A DNA stretch of 64,000 nucleotides. Origin: Lacipirellulaceae bacterium (GTDB lineage Bacteria; Planctomycetota; Planctomycetia; Pirellulales; Lacipirellulaceae). Numbering within the stretch: position 1 is the stretch's first letter; every line of letters starts with the position of its first letter. Below the pieces are notes generated by a model, which had not been told where the DNA came from, searched no databases, and was given only the letters and a program-made list of their open reading frames with translations. This document shows positions 1 to 9,579 of this stretch, in pieces. Where the stretch lies: the NCBI GenBank assembly GCA_040218535.1, contig JAVJRG010000005.1:1922001-1986000 (forward strand), in the 5' to 3' direction. Made by a program: the position numbers and the translations under genes.

Positions 1-1
1 T

Positions 2-766
2 CACATCGAGCAGCAACAACTATACGATCTCTATGACTTTACGGTCGAGAATGCGCACCCCAATAACGCACAAGTTCGCACCGCTCAAGTACCTGCTTAC
101 ATTTGCCCTTCCGACTTAGGAACCGACGAGTTAGTCATGCCGGGCAGTGGTCCGGGGGCGAATGTCGATCCCGGTTGGGCACGCGGCTCTTATCGTGCGG
201 TCACGGGACGCGGGGGAGAGGACCCGATCTCCGGGACGAGAATCTACTGGGACAGTCACGCGGGCACCAGCGCTCGCCCCGACTGGATGGGCCCCATGCC
301 AACGACGGTGAATCTCCAATTCTTTCAATCGGTCACTGCTGGCGCCCCGCCCGACGCGCTCAAAGACTTTGTACTCCGGCCTGTAGAGTTGCGGCAGATC
401 ACTGATGGTACTTCGAACACGTTGCTCATTGGCGAGCGTCACAGTGTTGATACAAGTGGCTCAGAATGTTCGGCAATCCTCGATTCGACTCGGCGGCAAG
501 GGCTTTGGGCATATACCTATACGTCCTATAACAAATCACAGGTGACTGCCCTTTCGGGCACTATTCTGCCGGATACATGTCGTTGTTTCATGACAACTGG
601 AGCTGGCGAGGCATGCAAACGTGGATGGGGAGCTCTGCATCCTGGAGGGCTTCACTTTACCTTTTGCGACGGTAGCGTTCAGTTCATCTCTGAAAACGTG
701 GATATGTTTTTGCTAGCTGAACTGGCAACGATTGCTGGTGACGAACTTGCTTCCTATCAGGAATAA
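2..766 (+). CDS. DUF1559 domain-containing protein (C-terminal part)
   Basis: These are the last 254 residues of a protein whose start lies before the window; the frame is open from base 2. DUF1559 proteins are a large planctomycete family of exported proteins, usually with a pilin-like N-terminal methylation signal (outside this window), and their role is unknown. Seen here: the family motif YICPSD at visible residues 33-38, a GTSNTLLIGE segment in the middle and the closing FCDGSVQFIS segment that normally ends the family. A lipoprotein gene follows after 88 bases on the same strand, a pairing common in this phylum. Family call is firm; function is not known. Confidence 0.9.
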   Translation, partial: HIEQQQLYDLYDFTVENAHPNNAQVRTAQVPAYICPSDLGTDELVMPGSGPGANVDPGWARGSYRAVTGRGGEDPISGTRIYWDSHAGTSARPDWMGPMPTTVNLQFFQSVTAGAPPDALKDFVLRPVELRQITDGTSNTLLIGERHSVDTSGSECSAILDSTRRQGLWAYTYTSYNKSQVTALSGTILPDTCRCFMTTGAGEACKRGWGALHPGGLHFTFCDGSVQFISENVDMFLLAELATIAGDELASYQE

Positions 767-854
767 TCGTGTGGCACGCGTGTTGGTTGATTGACCCAAG
801 TTTCGTCCGGTCTCTCGAGAATCTCATCAATACCAAACAATCTGGGCATTACGC

Positions 855-1349
855 ATGGCAAGTCCGATAAACGGACCGTTCTGCAGCACAAAACGAACGA
901 ACTTCCACCGTGGAATGTTCTTCTTGTTGGCGGTTGACATGCTCACATGCTTGGGCTGTAAGGATCGACCCTATGAAGTTGCGCCTGTCTCAGGAGTCGT
1001 CACGCTCGACAACGAACCCTTAAGAGAGGCAATTGTTAATACTCAGCCCCTGGGATCATCCGAATCGAGTAACCCAGGGCCCGGGTCGTTTGCCAAGACG
1101 AATGAGAAAGGAGAATTCACTCTTGAGCTTGTCTCGCCGGCAGAGCCAGGAGCCGTCGTCGGTCAACATCGCGTCGTCATTCGGATCCCCGAGGAACTTT
1201 CGGCAAGCGACGACCTAAATCCTCGTGCACGCCCAAAAGTGCAACTCCCTGTAACCGCGCTCGATGGAACATTGCGGCTGGAAGTTCCTCCCGAAGGCCG
1301 CAAGGATGCCAACTTCGAACTGCAGTCGAGAAAGAGAAAACGACGTTAG
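855..1349 (+). CDS. Putative lipoprotein with a carboxypeptidase-regulatory-like fold
   Basis: This 164-residue protein has a hydrophobic stretch at residues 21-33 ending in a lipobox LGC with Cys35, so it is probably a membrane-anchored lipoprotein. The mature part begins with a VSGVVTLDNEPL segment and contains TNEKGEFTL and a VGQHRVVIRI strand. This is the pattern of the beta-sandwich domain (carboxypeptidase regulatory-like) found in small planctomycete lipoproteins next to DUF1559 genes. The tail is basic (SRKRKRR). The Met at residue 21 is an alternative start that would shorten the signal peptide. It sits 88 bases after the DUF1559 gene and is probably co-transcribed with it. Role unknown. 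Confidence 0.8.
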   Translation: MASPINGPFCSTKRTNFHRGMFFLLAVDMLTCLGCKDRPYEVAPVSGVVTLDNEPLREAIVNTQPLGSSESSNPGPGSFAKTNEKGEFTLELVSPAEPGAVVGQHRVVIRIPEELSASDDLNPRARPKVQLPVTALDGTLRLEVPPEGRKDANFELQSRKRKRR

Positions 1350-1450
1350 AGCCACTCAAGTCCAGCTACTGTGAAGATGAGAGAACAAGAGCCTCGGAGT
1401 CAGTTCGTCACAATGAACTTTTATCAGCTCAAGCTATTTTGGTATCCGCA

Positions 1451-2431
1451 ATGAGTCTTCCGATGAGAATTCCTTTAATAGCTCTTCTCGCGGCGACGCT
1501 TTGCCTGTATTCGGATGCGGTTGTTGCAAAGATAACGATGGAGAAGACCGGAGACACGGTGCGTGTTCTAAACGACGGCGAGCTATTTTGCGAGTATCGT
1601 ACTTCCTCTCAGGGTCAGCCGGTGGTTTGGCCCATCGTTGGTCCCACCGGCGCTGAATATACTCGGTCCTACCCCATGGGAGTCCGGTTGGAAGCTGAGC
1701 AACCGGATCATCCCCATCATCAGTCCCTCTGGTTCGCTCACGGTGATGTTAACGGCCATGACTTTTGGCACGGCACGCTTTCGGATTCCAGAACAGTGAT
1801 CAAGCATTGTGGATTCTCTCAGATTTCTGCCATCGGAAACCTCGGGACAATCATCGCTAACAATCTGTGGAGAGCCAAAGGCAAAACGCTGATAAGCGAC
1901 TGCCGACTCATTCACTTTGGGGTTGAGGGCCAGCTTCGCTGGATTGATTTCACGATCAAGCTGACCGCCGTTGGCGGCGAGGTAAGATTCGGAGACACAA
2001 AAGAGGGAACTTTCGCCATGCGTGTGGCAGGCACGATGAAGGTCGACTCACCTGGCAAGGGCCACATCGTCAACAGCCTGGGACAACGCGACGACAAGGC
2101 TTGGGGAACTCCTGCCAACTGGGTTGACTACTGCGGTCCTGTGCAAGGGCAGACGGTGGGAGTCGCTATCATGTGTCACCCCGAAAACTTCCGCCACCCG
2201 ACGCGTTGGCATGTCCGTCCCTACGGTCTGTTCGCTGCCAATCCGTTTGGAGAGGCAGATTTCCTCCCAACCGGCACGCAACAAGGCGATTTCACCCTAA
2301 GTGCAGGTGAAAGTCTACGGTTGCGTTACCGCGTCCTCTTGCATGAGGGCGATGCCAGCGAAGCCTGTGTTCAGGACGAATACGCTCGTTTCTCATCTCA
2401 ACTTTTCGACGCCTGCTCGCATCCGCAATAA
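1451..2431 (+). CDS. DUF6807 (PmoA-like) exported protein
   Basis: A 326-residue protein with a signal peptide (hydrophobic core LIALLAATLCLY, then AVVA). The body carries the DUF6807 hallmarks: YTRSYPMG, the histidine-rich DHPHHQSLWFAHGDVNGHDFWH region, and later GTPANWVDYCGP and FRHPTRWHVRPYGLFAANPFG. The family is called PmoA-like in databases, but no methane oxygenase function is implied; it is abundant in planctomycetes and often near sugar-degradation genes. The clustered His residues suggest a metal or sugar site (inference). An ATG at 1451 is preferred over an in-frame TTG at 1439; ATG 1463 is also possible. No strong ribosome site is seen. Confidence 0.8.
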   Translation: MSLPMRIPLIALLAATLCLYSDAVVAKITMEKTGDTVRVLNDGELFCEYRTSSQGQPVVWPIVGPTGAEYTRSYPMGVRLEAEQPDHPHHQSLWFAHGDVNGHDFWHGTLSDSRTVIKHCGFSQISAIGNLGTIIANNLWRAKGKTLISDCRLIHFGVEGQLRWIDFTIKLTAVGGEVRFGDTKEGTFAMRVAGTMKVDSPGKGHIVNSLGQRDDKAWGTPANWVDYCGPVQGQTVGVAIMCHPENFRHPTRWHVRPYGLFAANPFGEADFLPTGTQQGDFTLSAGESLRLRYRVLLHEGDASEACVQDEYARFSSQLFDACSHPQ

Positions 2432-2603
2432 GCTTTTCGTTGCAATGGCAACTTCGAAATTACCAAATACAGTGGTTCGGCAAGCAAGCTGAACTGCTCT
2501 TTGTGCAACCTATGCGATACGATCAGGATCTGTGAGAGGCTTTCATCGTTAGATAAGGGCCAAGCTGGAGCCGAACACTCTTGAATTCTTGCCCAAAAAG
2601 AAG

Positions 2604-2677
2604 CGACGCCGACGGGACTCGAACCCGCAACCACTGGATCGACAGTCCAGTACTCTAACCAATTGAGCTACGGCGCC
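2604..2677 (-). tRNA. tRNA-Asp (GTC)
   Basis: On the minus strand a 74-nt cloverleaf can be drawn: acceptor GGCGCCG pairs with CGGCGTC (one G-T), a D-arm AGCTCAATTGGTTAGAGT, anticodon stem CTGGA/TCCAG around loop CTGTCGA giving anticodon GTC, and T-arm GCGGG-TTCGAGT-CCCGT. The discriminator base is G, as usual for aspartate. CCA is not encoded. Confidence 0.95.
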
Positions 2678-2826
2678 TTGGATGACTATATTCTACTGGC
2701 CACAGGTGGAATCTAGAAGGCTCTCAAGCCTCGAATTCCATGTTCTCCGGCGGGGCAAACGAAGGCGATATCAATTACGTATCGGCCCTCGTGAAGAAGA
2801 AATATAGCTAGAAGTCCGCTTCGCGA

Positions 2827-2849
2827 AAAGGGCCTCGCCTTACGAGGGC
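2827..2849 (-). terminator. Weak intrinsic terminator after the kinase gene
   Basis: Just past the kinase stop codon the minus strand reads GCCCTCG-taagg-CGAGGCC followed by CTTTT. It is a short hairpin with one mismatch and a short T run, so only a modest terminator candidate. Confidence 0.4.
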
Positions 2850-2853
2850 ACAA

Positions 2854-5800
2854 CTACTTATCCCCTCCTTTTCCTTCAGCAATTCGCTTGATGAGCTGCT
2901 GATAGTCCTCGCGGCCCTGTAAGGCCTTAAACGCTTGTCCCTCTTCAATATCCTCCAACGCGGGTTTGCTGGAGATTAGGGCACCAAAACGGCTTTTCTT
3001 ACTCTTGATATAGCCCTGCTCCCAAAGCTCGCTCAGCCAAGTAACGGCTTGGGTTGCATGCTGTTCGACGAGCTGCGTCTGCTTGTCAGGAGCGAGTTTG
3101 TCGTCTGCCTTTAGCTTGGCGATGCCATTTGCCAAGACAGTCGCCAGTCGGTATTTGTTCGCTTCTCGCTTGTCGTAACCCGCATACTTGGTGAGCTGAT
3201 CGAAAAACTCTTCGTAGCGATGCTTGAGAAGTAAGTTGTCGAAGGTCGTCCAAATCGCTCGGCTGGCCACTAAGCGGAGAGCCTTGGCGGCATTGGAAAC
3301 GATTTGGTAGCCGTCGGACATCTCCTTGGAATCTGGCACCTTGCTGATCTCGACAGCATGTGCTGCAACGACATCTAGCTCGATCATCGCGTCTGCGTAG
3401 TGCAGTTGGTCAAGGTAACATTGGGCTCGTTCAATTCGGATTTGCCCAAGCTGGTGATACGCTACTCCCAGACCGGGAGCGCGCTGCAAAAGGTTTTCGA
3501 AGACTTCTTGCGATTGATCAAGCAATGCAAGGGCTTCTTCCGTTCGATGGATTTCCGTGTAGGCTTCGGCTACGGCATACAGCGCGTCTCCTTTGGCATA
3601 GAGCGAATCAATCGAGGGTTGCACTGACTGCTCGACGGACTGCTTCTCGTCGAACCGAGCAAGCGACTCCATCGCGCTGGTGTAGGATTGTTCTGCCTGC
3701 TCATGTTGCTCAAGAGCTGTGTGGAGTTGGCCTGCAGTCTTTTGCAACATCGCCATGCGTAGTAAGTCATCTGGCTGCGAGTCCATCTCATCGAGCAACG
3801 TTTGTGTGAGGTCGACGCCTTCCTCGATGGCTTCCAGTCCAAGATCGCGAGCCGCTCTCCTTGGGACTCCGATCTTCAGTTCGCCAAACTGGATTTGCAA
3901 ATCGATATAGAGTCGGTAGTAATCAGGCACGTCCGGATAGTAACTGTCGACGTCCAGTATGATGTCGCGTCCCTCGATAATGCGATCAACGGCGTCGTTG
4001 CCCCGGCCTTGGTGGTAAAGGACTTCACCCTGTTGCAATTTGACCGTTGCTAGGTGATAACCGCCGCTGGCAAAGTAATCGTCAGATTCGTAGAGCGGCC
4101 TGAGTAATTGTTCCGCTTCGGCATACTTATCGAGTGAGGCATCGAATTTCCACTGTCCATTGCTTTGAATTGCCGCGTGCTGGAGCAAAACGCGTCCCAA
4201 TCGGAGCTGGTTTTCTTGTGTCTCCTCCTCGGGTGCGACTTCTCGATAGCGGCGCAACACCTGCGTCGCTTGGGTGAGTTTCTCCGAGGCTTCCGCGAGC
4301 TTCCCAACCGTTCGCAATCGTTCTGATTCGCTTGCTAAGGCGTAGGCGTATCCGCGTTGATACTCACCATTTTTGGGTTGCTTCTCCGCTAAGGCAGAAA
4401 CGCGTTTCAGGCCGTTCTTCAGCAACTGCTCAGCTTCTGGCCCCCGCTGACTGAAGACGAGCATGTCAGCGTAGTCAATCTCAGTAGCTGCATGATTGTA
4501 TTGATAGTCGAGATTCTCCGGAAATTCTTCAGCCAACTCGCGATAACGCTTCCTCGCCGTGTCGTAAGCCTCTGCCGCTTTCTCGATATCCCCCATCTCG
4601 TAGTACGTTGCCGCCAACTGGAAGTAGGCTTCAGCTCGGTCGGCTCGCTCCGATTCACTCTCTGCCGCAACTTGGGAGAGCGCCTGGTAGTAGTTGATGG
4701 CAGACTCTTGCAACTCGCCACGAAAATCGCGCATGGGAAAACTTAGTAGCTCATCCGCTTGGCTAAGTTCCTGATAGTTTTTCAGCGAGTCCTTCGAGAG
4801 CGTCAACAGCTTTTCGACCCGCTTGCTTTGGCGATCCACTTCTTCCTTGGCGGCTACGGCGGATTCCTTGGCAGCACGTTCACGCTGATTAGCTTGGGAG
4901 AGAAAGTAAACGCCGCCAGCCGAAACCCCGAGCGCAACGACCAAAGTCGCCACCGCAGTGCTAACGAGTGTGCGATGTTTTTTTACCCAACGGCGTCCCC
5001 TGGAGAAAACAGACTCAGGTAGTGCAACCAGAGGTTCGTCTGCGAGCCAGGCTTCGATGTCTTCTCCCATTTGACGAGCTGCCGCATACCGATCCTCGGG
5101 ACTCAGCTGCATGGCCTTCAAGCAAATGGCCTCGAGCCCGCGCGGGATTGCCGAATTCAACGCACGCGGTTTGGAGAACAATCCTCGCTGCACCCGCATC
5201 AGCACCTCTCCCACGTCTTTTCCGTCCTGCGGCGGTCTTCCGGTAAGCAACATGAAAAGAGTCGCCCCCAGACTGAATACGTCGCTCGCAGGGCCGAGCT
5301 CGTCGAGGCGGCCCGCAGCTTGTTCGGGGCTCATAAAGGCGGGCGTACCAATCGCCGAGCCCATCTGTGTGGGCGCAGAACCAGAACCTGACTGAGGTTG
5401 GATCACGGTTTCTGGCAAAGCTGGACCGATAAGATCGTCAGCCGTCGAATCCGTCGCAGAGGCACCAATCGCTTTGGCCAATCCCCAGTCGACCACCAGG
5501 GTTTCACCATACTGCCCCAGCATGATGTTGCTCGGTTTGATGTCACGATGCAAAACACCCCGGCTGTGGGCGTATTCGATGGCATTGCAGACGTCGATCA
5601 AGCGGGTTAGCAAGCGGCGTAATTGCAGATCGTCGGTGTCGCGAGTCCACACTTTGTCGGGGCTTTCGTGGAAACGCTCAATCCACTGACGCAAGCTATC
5701 GCCGCGGATGAATCGCATTGCGTAATACGGCCTACCGTCGGCATACTGCCCGAGCCCATAGATCGGCACGACGCCCGGGTGTTCGAGCCCACCCGTGATC

Positions 5801-6354
5801 TCTGCTTCTTGGAGAAAACGCGATCGACTATTCTTGTCGTCGGCATGGCGATCGAGCAACTCCTTGAGGGCGACTTCACGATTCAGCTCCGCATCACGTG
5901 CGACGGACACCTGCCCCAAACCGCCGGCGGCGTGTGGACGAAGCACGGCGTAACGAAGATCTTCACCCTCAGCTTGCTTTTTCGGAGCCGCCACCGTGGC
6001 GTGCGTGTCAGCCTTCTGAGGTGCTGGTGCCAAGTGGCCAAGACTGGCGTGGATGTCCCGGTCGTCGAGCGCGGCCAGATCGTACTGCAAGGAGGCAGTC
6101 GCGCGCATGGCGGCAAGGCTTTTGGCCGTGTCACCGGAATGCTGCTCGACGTGCTTGCTGACCAAAGCATCGATGACGGAGTGAGTCGCCGGGTCGAGGG
6201 CTCCGCTCTCAACAAGGTGCTCGTCCAACGGACGCTGCTTATCGAGCATCCATGAGTTCATTGCCGCGATGAGGTCGCTTTCAGAAATGAAATCCGTCTG
6301 AACGGCGAGAATGCCGAAGAGCAAGTTGCGGTCAGTGGAAACAGTGGCGGACAT
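2854..6354 (-). CDS. Membrane-anchored Ser/Thr protein kinase with TPR repeats
   Basis: This 1166-residue protein opens with the planctomycete N-terminal segment (about 10-75; LLFGILAVQTDFI). A Hanks-type kinase domain follows (about 135-430): glycine loop AAGGLGQVSVA, catalytic Lys164 in VALKE, HRDIKPSN with Asp271, DWG at 289-291 in place of DFG, and GTPAFMSPEQ in the activation segment. A single membrane helix (about 461-485) leads to a coiled coil and a long helical region rich in TPR-like repeats, ending in a basic tail. It probably phosphorylates proteins in the cytoplasm while the TPR part lies on the other side of the membrane (inferred topology). The start is 16 bases after the stop of the cyclase gene, so the two are very likely one operon. 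The DWG variant is common in this phylum and does not indicate inactivity. Confidence 0.93.
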   Translation of the reverse strand: MSATVSTDRNLLFGILAVQTDFISESDLIAAMNSWMLDKQRPLDEHLVESGALDPATHSVIDALVSKHVEQHSGDTAKSLAAMRATASLQYDLAALDDRDIHASLGHLAPAPQKADTHATVAAPKKQAEGEDLRYAVLRPHAAGGLGQVSVARDAELNREVALKELLDRHADDKNSRSRFLQEAEITGGLEHPGVVPIYGLGQYADGRPYYAMRFIRGDSLRQWIERFHESPDKVWTRDTDDLQLRRLLTRLIDVCNAIEYAHSRGVLHRDIKPSNIMLGQYGETLVVDWGLAKAIGASATDSTADDLIGPALPETVIQPQSGSGSAPTQMGSAIGTPAFMSPEQAAGRLDELGPASDVFSLGATLFMLLTGRPPQDGKDVGEVLMRVQRGLFSKPRALNSAIPRGLEAICLKAMQLSPEDRYAAARQMGEDIEAWLADEPLVALPESVFSRGRRWVKKHRTLVSTAVATLVVALGVSAGGVYFLSQANQRERAAKESAVAAKEEVDRQSKRVEKLLTLSKDSLKNYQELSQADELLSFPMRDFRGELQESAINYYQALSQVAAESESERADRAEAYFQLAATYYEMGDIEKAAEAYDTARKRYRELAEEFPENLDYQYNHAATEIDYADMLVFSQRGPEAEQLLKNGLKRVSALAEKQPKNGEYQRGYAYALASESERLRTVGKLAEASEKLTQATQVLRRYREVAPEEETQENQLRLGRVLLQHAAIQSNGQWKFDASLDKYAEAEQLLRPLYESDDYFASGGYHLATVKLQQGEVLYHQGRGNDAVDRIIEGRDIILDVDSYYPDVPDYYRLYIDLQIQFGELKIGVPRRAARDLGLEAIEEGVDLTQTLLDEMDSQPDDLLRMAMLQKTAGQLHTALEQHEQAEQSYTSAMESLARFDEKQSVEQSVQPSIDSLYAKGDALYAVAEAYTEIHRTEEALALLDQSQEVFENLLQRAPGLGVAYHQLGQIRIERAQCYLDQLHYADAMIELDVVAAHAVEISKVPDSKEMSDGYQIVSNAAKALRLVASRAIWTTFDNLLLKHRYEEFFDQLTKYAGYDKREANKYRLATVLANGIAKLKADDKLAPDKQTQLVEQHATQAVTWLSELWEQGYIKSKKSRFGALISSKPALEDIEEGQAFKALQGREDYQQLIKRIAEGKGGDK

Positions 6355-6370
6355 AAGTTAACCACAATAC

Positions 6371-8230
6371 CTATTTGCCGGGCAACGTCCAGATACTGGT
6401 ATTGCCATGCTGCCCAGGCCGGGCGGCTTCTCCAACGCGGCGTGCTAGAGACGCCACGGCACGATCCTCGGGATAGTCGAGCGCCAGGACGTTGACTCTC
6501 GCCATGGCTTCATCGATGTTCTCTTCTTCCAAAGCGGTGAGCGCCTGCTCGTGGCTATCGCAGCGCTTTTTCCAATCTTCCGGAGGATGAGAAACGAGCT
6601 GGTACAGGTCGATGGGCTCCTGGATGTTCACCACGCTCACTCGACCTAAGCGACGTGCCGAGAGGCTCTCAGGGAGTGATTCGAGCGTTGAAGCGGTCAC
6701 TAAACAGTCAGCGCCGAGGTATTTCGTCGCCCCCTGAACTCGACTGGCGATATTCACCACGCCACCGAGCGGACCGTACTTCAATCTATGACGTGAGCCC
6801 GTATTGCCGACCCGGGCAATACCAGAGTTTAGCCCAATCCCAATCTCAACATCTTCTCCGAGGATTGTGCGCCACCTTTCACTCACCTCGCCTAGAGACT
6901 CTCCCATCTGACGCGCAGCTCGACAGGCAAGCGTGGCGTGATTGGGCTGTGAGACGGGAGCGCCCCACATGGCCATCAGTTCGTCGCCTATGTAGTCGAC
7001 GAGTACGCCGTCGTGAGCTTTGACACATTCGCTAAGTGAACCCATAGCGTCCTGAATCAATGCCATTGTTTTTTCGGGACCTAGTCGCTCGCTGATACGA
7101 CTGAAGCCGCGAATGTCCGCAAAGAGTACCGTCACATCAGCATCACGACCTTCAAGCAAATTAGGGTCTCGCTCGAGTTGTTCAGCCAGTTGCGGCGTGA
7201 AGAACTGCTCGAATTGCACGCGGGCGGCTAGAGCGGCTTGTTCCTCTTTTAGCCGAGCGAGTCCTGCTGCAATGCCTGTCGCCAGCAGTTCGACGAGCTT
7301 CGCTTCGAACGGATTGATATCAGGAACCCCGCCGCTCGATGAGGTGCCGCGACGGTCTCCGTACAGAGCGCCAATGACGTTACCATCTCCGTCGAGGATA
7401 GGAGCTGCGACCAACGCCGTTACGTCCTGCAAGCTGCGCGGAGTATCCGAACCCATGTTGGGGACATGACGAAATGTTCGTTTTTCCGTCCTCACCTTCG
7501 ACAACAAGGTTTGACTTGGTGCCCAAGTGGAATCGGAAGCTTCGGAATCGGTCGAGTGCATCGCCTCAATGAACCAACGGTCCTCCGTGAAGCGAATCAT
7601 CGCGGCTGTATCGAGCTGTACGATGCGGACAACTGCCTGTGCCGCTTGCTCAGGAAAGTCTCGCGAGTTGGCGGCACTCTGGAAGACGCCGAGGACAGTC
7701 TCCAACCAGCGAAGCAGCGACTCTTCATTGAGGGTCGCCCCTTCGGTGAGCAACGTGACTTCCGCAGTCGAAGCACGCTTACCGGGGGCGACGGTGCGTT
7801 CCGGCAAGCCTTCCAGGTCGAGTGCGTCCTCGTCCTCGGGCGGATCGACGCGCACCGCATACTCGCCAAATTGCACAAGCACCGGAATCGCAGCGGCGGC
7901 GGTTTCCCCCGGCTGCAGTGTCGTGTGGGGAGAGATACGAACAGGCAGGGAACCGCTGAGATTCTTCACGGTGACGGAGGTTTCGCCATCAGGGATGAGA
8001 GCGACGTGCGAGCGCGAGACCTCGACGTCGTCGATCGGGGTGACGATAACCCGTGCTCCGTCGGTATGGTCGACTCGAACAGCGGCGTCGGGTTCACCCT
8101 CGCGCTGGCGTCCGATATCCAGCGTGGTGTTAAGGACAGTGGCAAGGATGCGCTGTCGATGATGATAAACAAATACCGGCGGAGCAAGTTGCGATGCTGC
8201 GTCAGGCGGTTCAGAGTGTATCGACGACAT
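6371..8230 (-). CDS. FHA-GAF-class III nucleotide cyclase
   Basis: A 619-residue cytoplasmic signalling protein. Domains in order: an FHA-like phosphothreonine-binding domain (about 25-130; DVEVSRSHVALI holds the conserved Ser-x-x-His), a GAF sensor domain (about 165-325; ends GALYGDRRG), a short helical linker, and a class III adenylyl/guanylyl cyclase domain (about 360-545). The metal aspartates are visible as LFADIRGFS (Asp372) and YIGDELMAMW (Asp416), 44 residues apart as in the family. NSGIARVGNTGS and YGPLGGVVNIASR match the later catalytic segments. Substrate (ATP or GTP) cannot be decided by eye. An FHA domain reads phosphothreonine, and a Ser/Thr kinase gene follows 16 bases downstream, so the kinase may control the cyclase (inference). 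Confidence 0.92.
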   Translation of the reverse strand: MSSIHSEPPDAASQLAPPVFVYHHRQRILATVLNTTLDIGRQREGEPDAAVRVDHTDGARVIVTPIDDVEVSRSHVALIPDGETSVTVKNLSGSLPVRISPHTTLQPGETAAAAIPVLVQFGEYAVRVDPPEDEDALDLEGLPERTVAPGKRASTAEVTLLTEGATLNEESLLRWLETVLGVFQSAANSRDFPEQAAQAVVRIVQLDTAAMIRFTEDRWFIEAMHSTDSEASDSTWAPSQTLLSKVRTEKRTFRHVPNMGSDTPRSLQDVTALVAAPILDGDGNVIGALYGDRRGTSSSGGVPDINPFEAKLVELLATGIAAGLARLKEEQAALAARVQFEQFFTPQLAEQLERDPNLLEGRDADVTVLFADIRGFSRISERLGPEKTMALIQDAMGSLSECVKAHDGVLVDYIGDELMAMWGAPVSQPNHATLACRAARQMGESLGEVSERWRTILGEDVEIGIGLNSGIARVGNTGSRHRLKYGPLGGVVNIASRVQGATKYLGADCLVTASTLESLPESLSARRLGRVSVVNIQEPIDLYQLVSHPPEDWKKRCDSHEQALTALEEENIDEAMARVNVLALDYPEDRAVASLARRVGEAARPGQHGNTSIWTLPGK

Positions 8231-8287
8231 GCGTTGTCAAGAAAAGAAATCGATCAAAGTAACAACTTACTCATACAACTATTGTAA

Positions 8288-8484
8288 ACCACAAAGCACA
8301 CGAAGGGCACAAAGGATCGACCGGATAACGGGATGAGCAGGATCAACAGGAATAGAAACTATGCATACACAGCTTTTCGCATTCATGAAAGCCATTATTT
8401 CTTGCCGAGAAAAATCCTGTGAATCCAGCCTATCCAGTTATCCTGTCCCGAAGTCTCTTTGTGTTCTTAGTGCTCTTTGTGGTG
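8288..8484. repeat. Long imperfect inverted repeat (about 65-bp arms)
   Basis: Left arm 8288-8351 and right arm 8411-8484 are imperfect reverse complements with a loop of about 60 bases. Each arm has two blocks: an outer block of the type accacaaag...acaaag and an inner block ggataac-ggat...ggatt/c-acagga. The right arm ends 5 bases before the stop codon of the aldo/keto reductase. It fills the gap between that gene and the cyclase gene. It looks like a dispersed intergenic element, and could also act as a terminator for the reductase transcript. Confidence 0.8.
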
Positions 8485-8489
8485 ATCTT

Positions 8490-9530
8490 TCAAAGATGCT
8501 GATACTCGCTGTCGATAAGCCCCGCGTCCTTGGCTTCCGACCAGAAATCATTCGGAACCAAAGTTTCAACGAGCGCGATGTTGTCCGCGATTCTTGATGG
8601 GCTTGATGTGCTAACGGCCAGCGACGCGACGCCCGGTGGTGACATCGCGAACTGAACACAGGCAAGTGCCGGCTTGATACCGTGCTTGTCGCAGAGGGCG
8701 TTCAATCGCTTGCGGTAGTCCAACAGTTTGCGGTCACCCTCGGTTTCTTCAGTGACAAGACGATAGTCGAAATGCGTTCCGCCGACCAAGAAACCGCCAT
8801 GGAAAACGGCCGAATTGATGATCCCCACGCCTTTCGCGGCAAGCGAATCGAGAAACGCAAGCAACTCTGGCGGGTGGCGCATGATCGTGAGACTGTTAGC
8901 GATCATGACCCAGTCGAGCTTCACAGCGGCGTCGATTTCTTGGATCACCCGCCAGTCCTTCGCCCCGATTCCCACGGCGGCGGCTTTGCCTTGATCCTTC
9001 AATTCGTTGAGGGCACGGTAGGCATCGACAACATCTTGAAATCGCTTTTCGCGGTCTTCAGCGGAAGTCGCGGCAGCGAAATACTCGTCCGGGTCGTGCA
9101 CCGAGACCAACTGCGAAGTGTAGGGCTCGCCAAGCAGTTGGTTGCCTTGCTCCCAGCAATCAAGAATGCCTTGGTAGCTAATGTGCTGCTCGGCATCATG
9201 TTCCAAATCCACCCAAGCTCCAGGCTCGAAAGTCGGTTCGGGCGTGGTCAACGGCACACGCTTCCAAGCGAGCTTGTTGCTGATGACAACATCGTTCGGA
9301 TCGACCTTTAATTCGCGAAGCGCGTTGCCGATGGATTCGAGCGCGAGGCCAGCACCGTATTTGCCAGCGGAATCAAGGACTGCAGGTGATTCGATTTGCT
9401 TGAGCAACTCACCAACGATGGCCGTCTTCTGCTCAACGGTCATCGCGGTGTAGAGGTTGCCCAGACCGCTGGTTCCGAAAACGAGCGCGGGGACTTCGAG
9501 GCCGGTGTTTCCGAGGGGTCGTTTTGCCAT
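8490..9530 (-). CDS. Aldo/keto reductase
   Basis: A 346-residue NAD(P)H-dependent oxidoreductase of the aldo/keto reductase superfamily, of full family length. The catalytic tetrad is visible: Asp53 and Tyr58 in VLDSAGKYGAG, Lys86 in ISNKLAW and His145 in VSVHDPDE. The opening RPLGNTGLEVPALVFGTSGLG is typical of the branch containing D-threo-aldose (L-fucose) 1-dehydrogenases, so an aldose substrate is plausible but not proven. A DUF5060 glycosidase gene ends 49 bases upstream on the same strand, so the two could be co-expressed. Cytoplasmic; no signal peptide. Confidence 0.9.
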   Translation of the reverse strand: MAKRPLGNTGLEVPALVFGTSGLGNLYTAMTVEQKTAIVGELLKQIESPAVLDSAGKYGAGLALESIGNALRELKVDPNDVVISNKLAWKRVPLTTPEPTFEPGAWVDLEHDAEQHISYQGILDCWEQGNQLLGEPYTSQLVSVHDPDEYFAAATSAEDREKRFQDVVDAYRALNELKDQGKAAAVGIGAKDWRVIQEIDAAVKLDWVMIANSLTIMRHPPELLAFLDSLAAKGVGIINSAVFHGGFLVGGTHFDYRLVTEETEGDRKLLDYRKRLNALCDKHGIKPALACVQFAMSPPGVASLAVSTSSPSRIADNIALVETLVPNDFWSEAKDAGLIDSEYQHL

Positions 9531-9579
9531 TGAGTACTACCTGCTGAGATTTGGAGTTTTTTTTAGAAGTGACGAGCAG

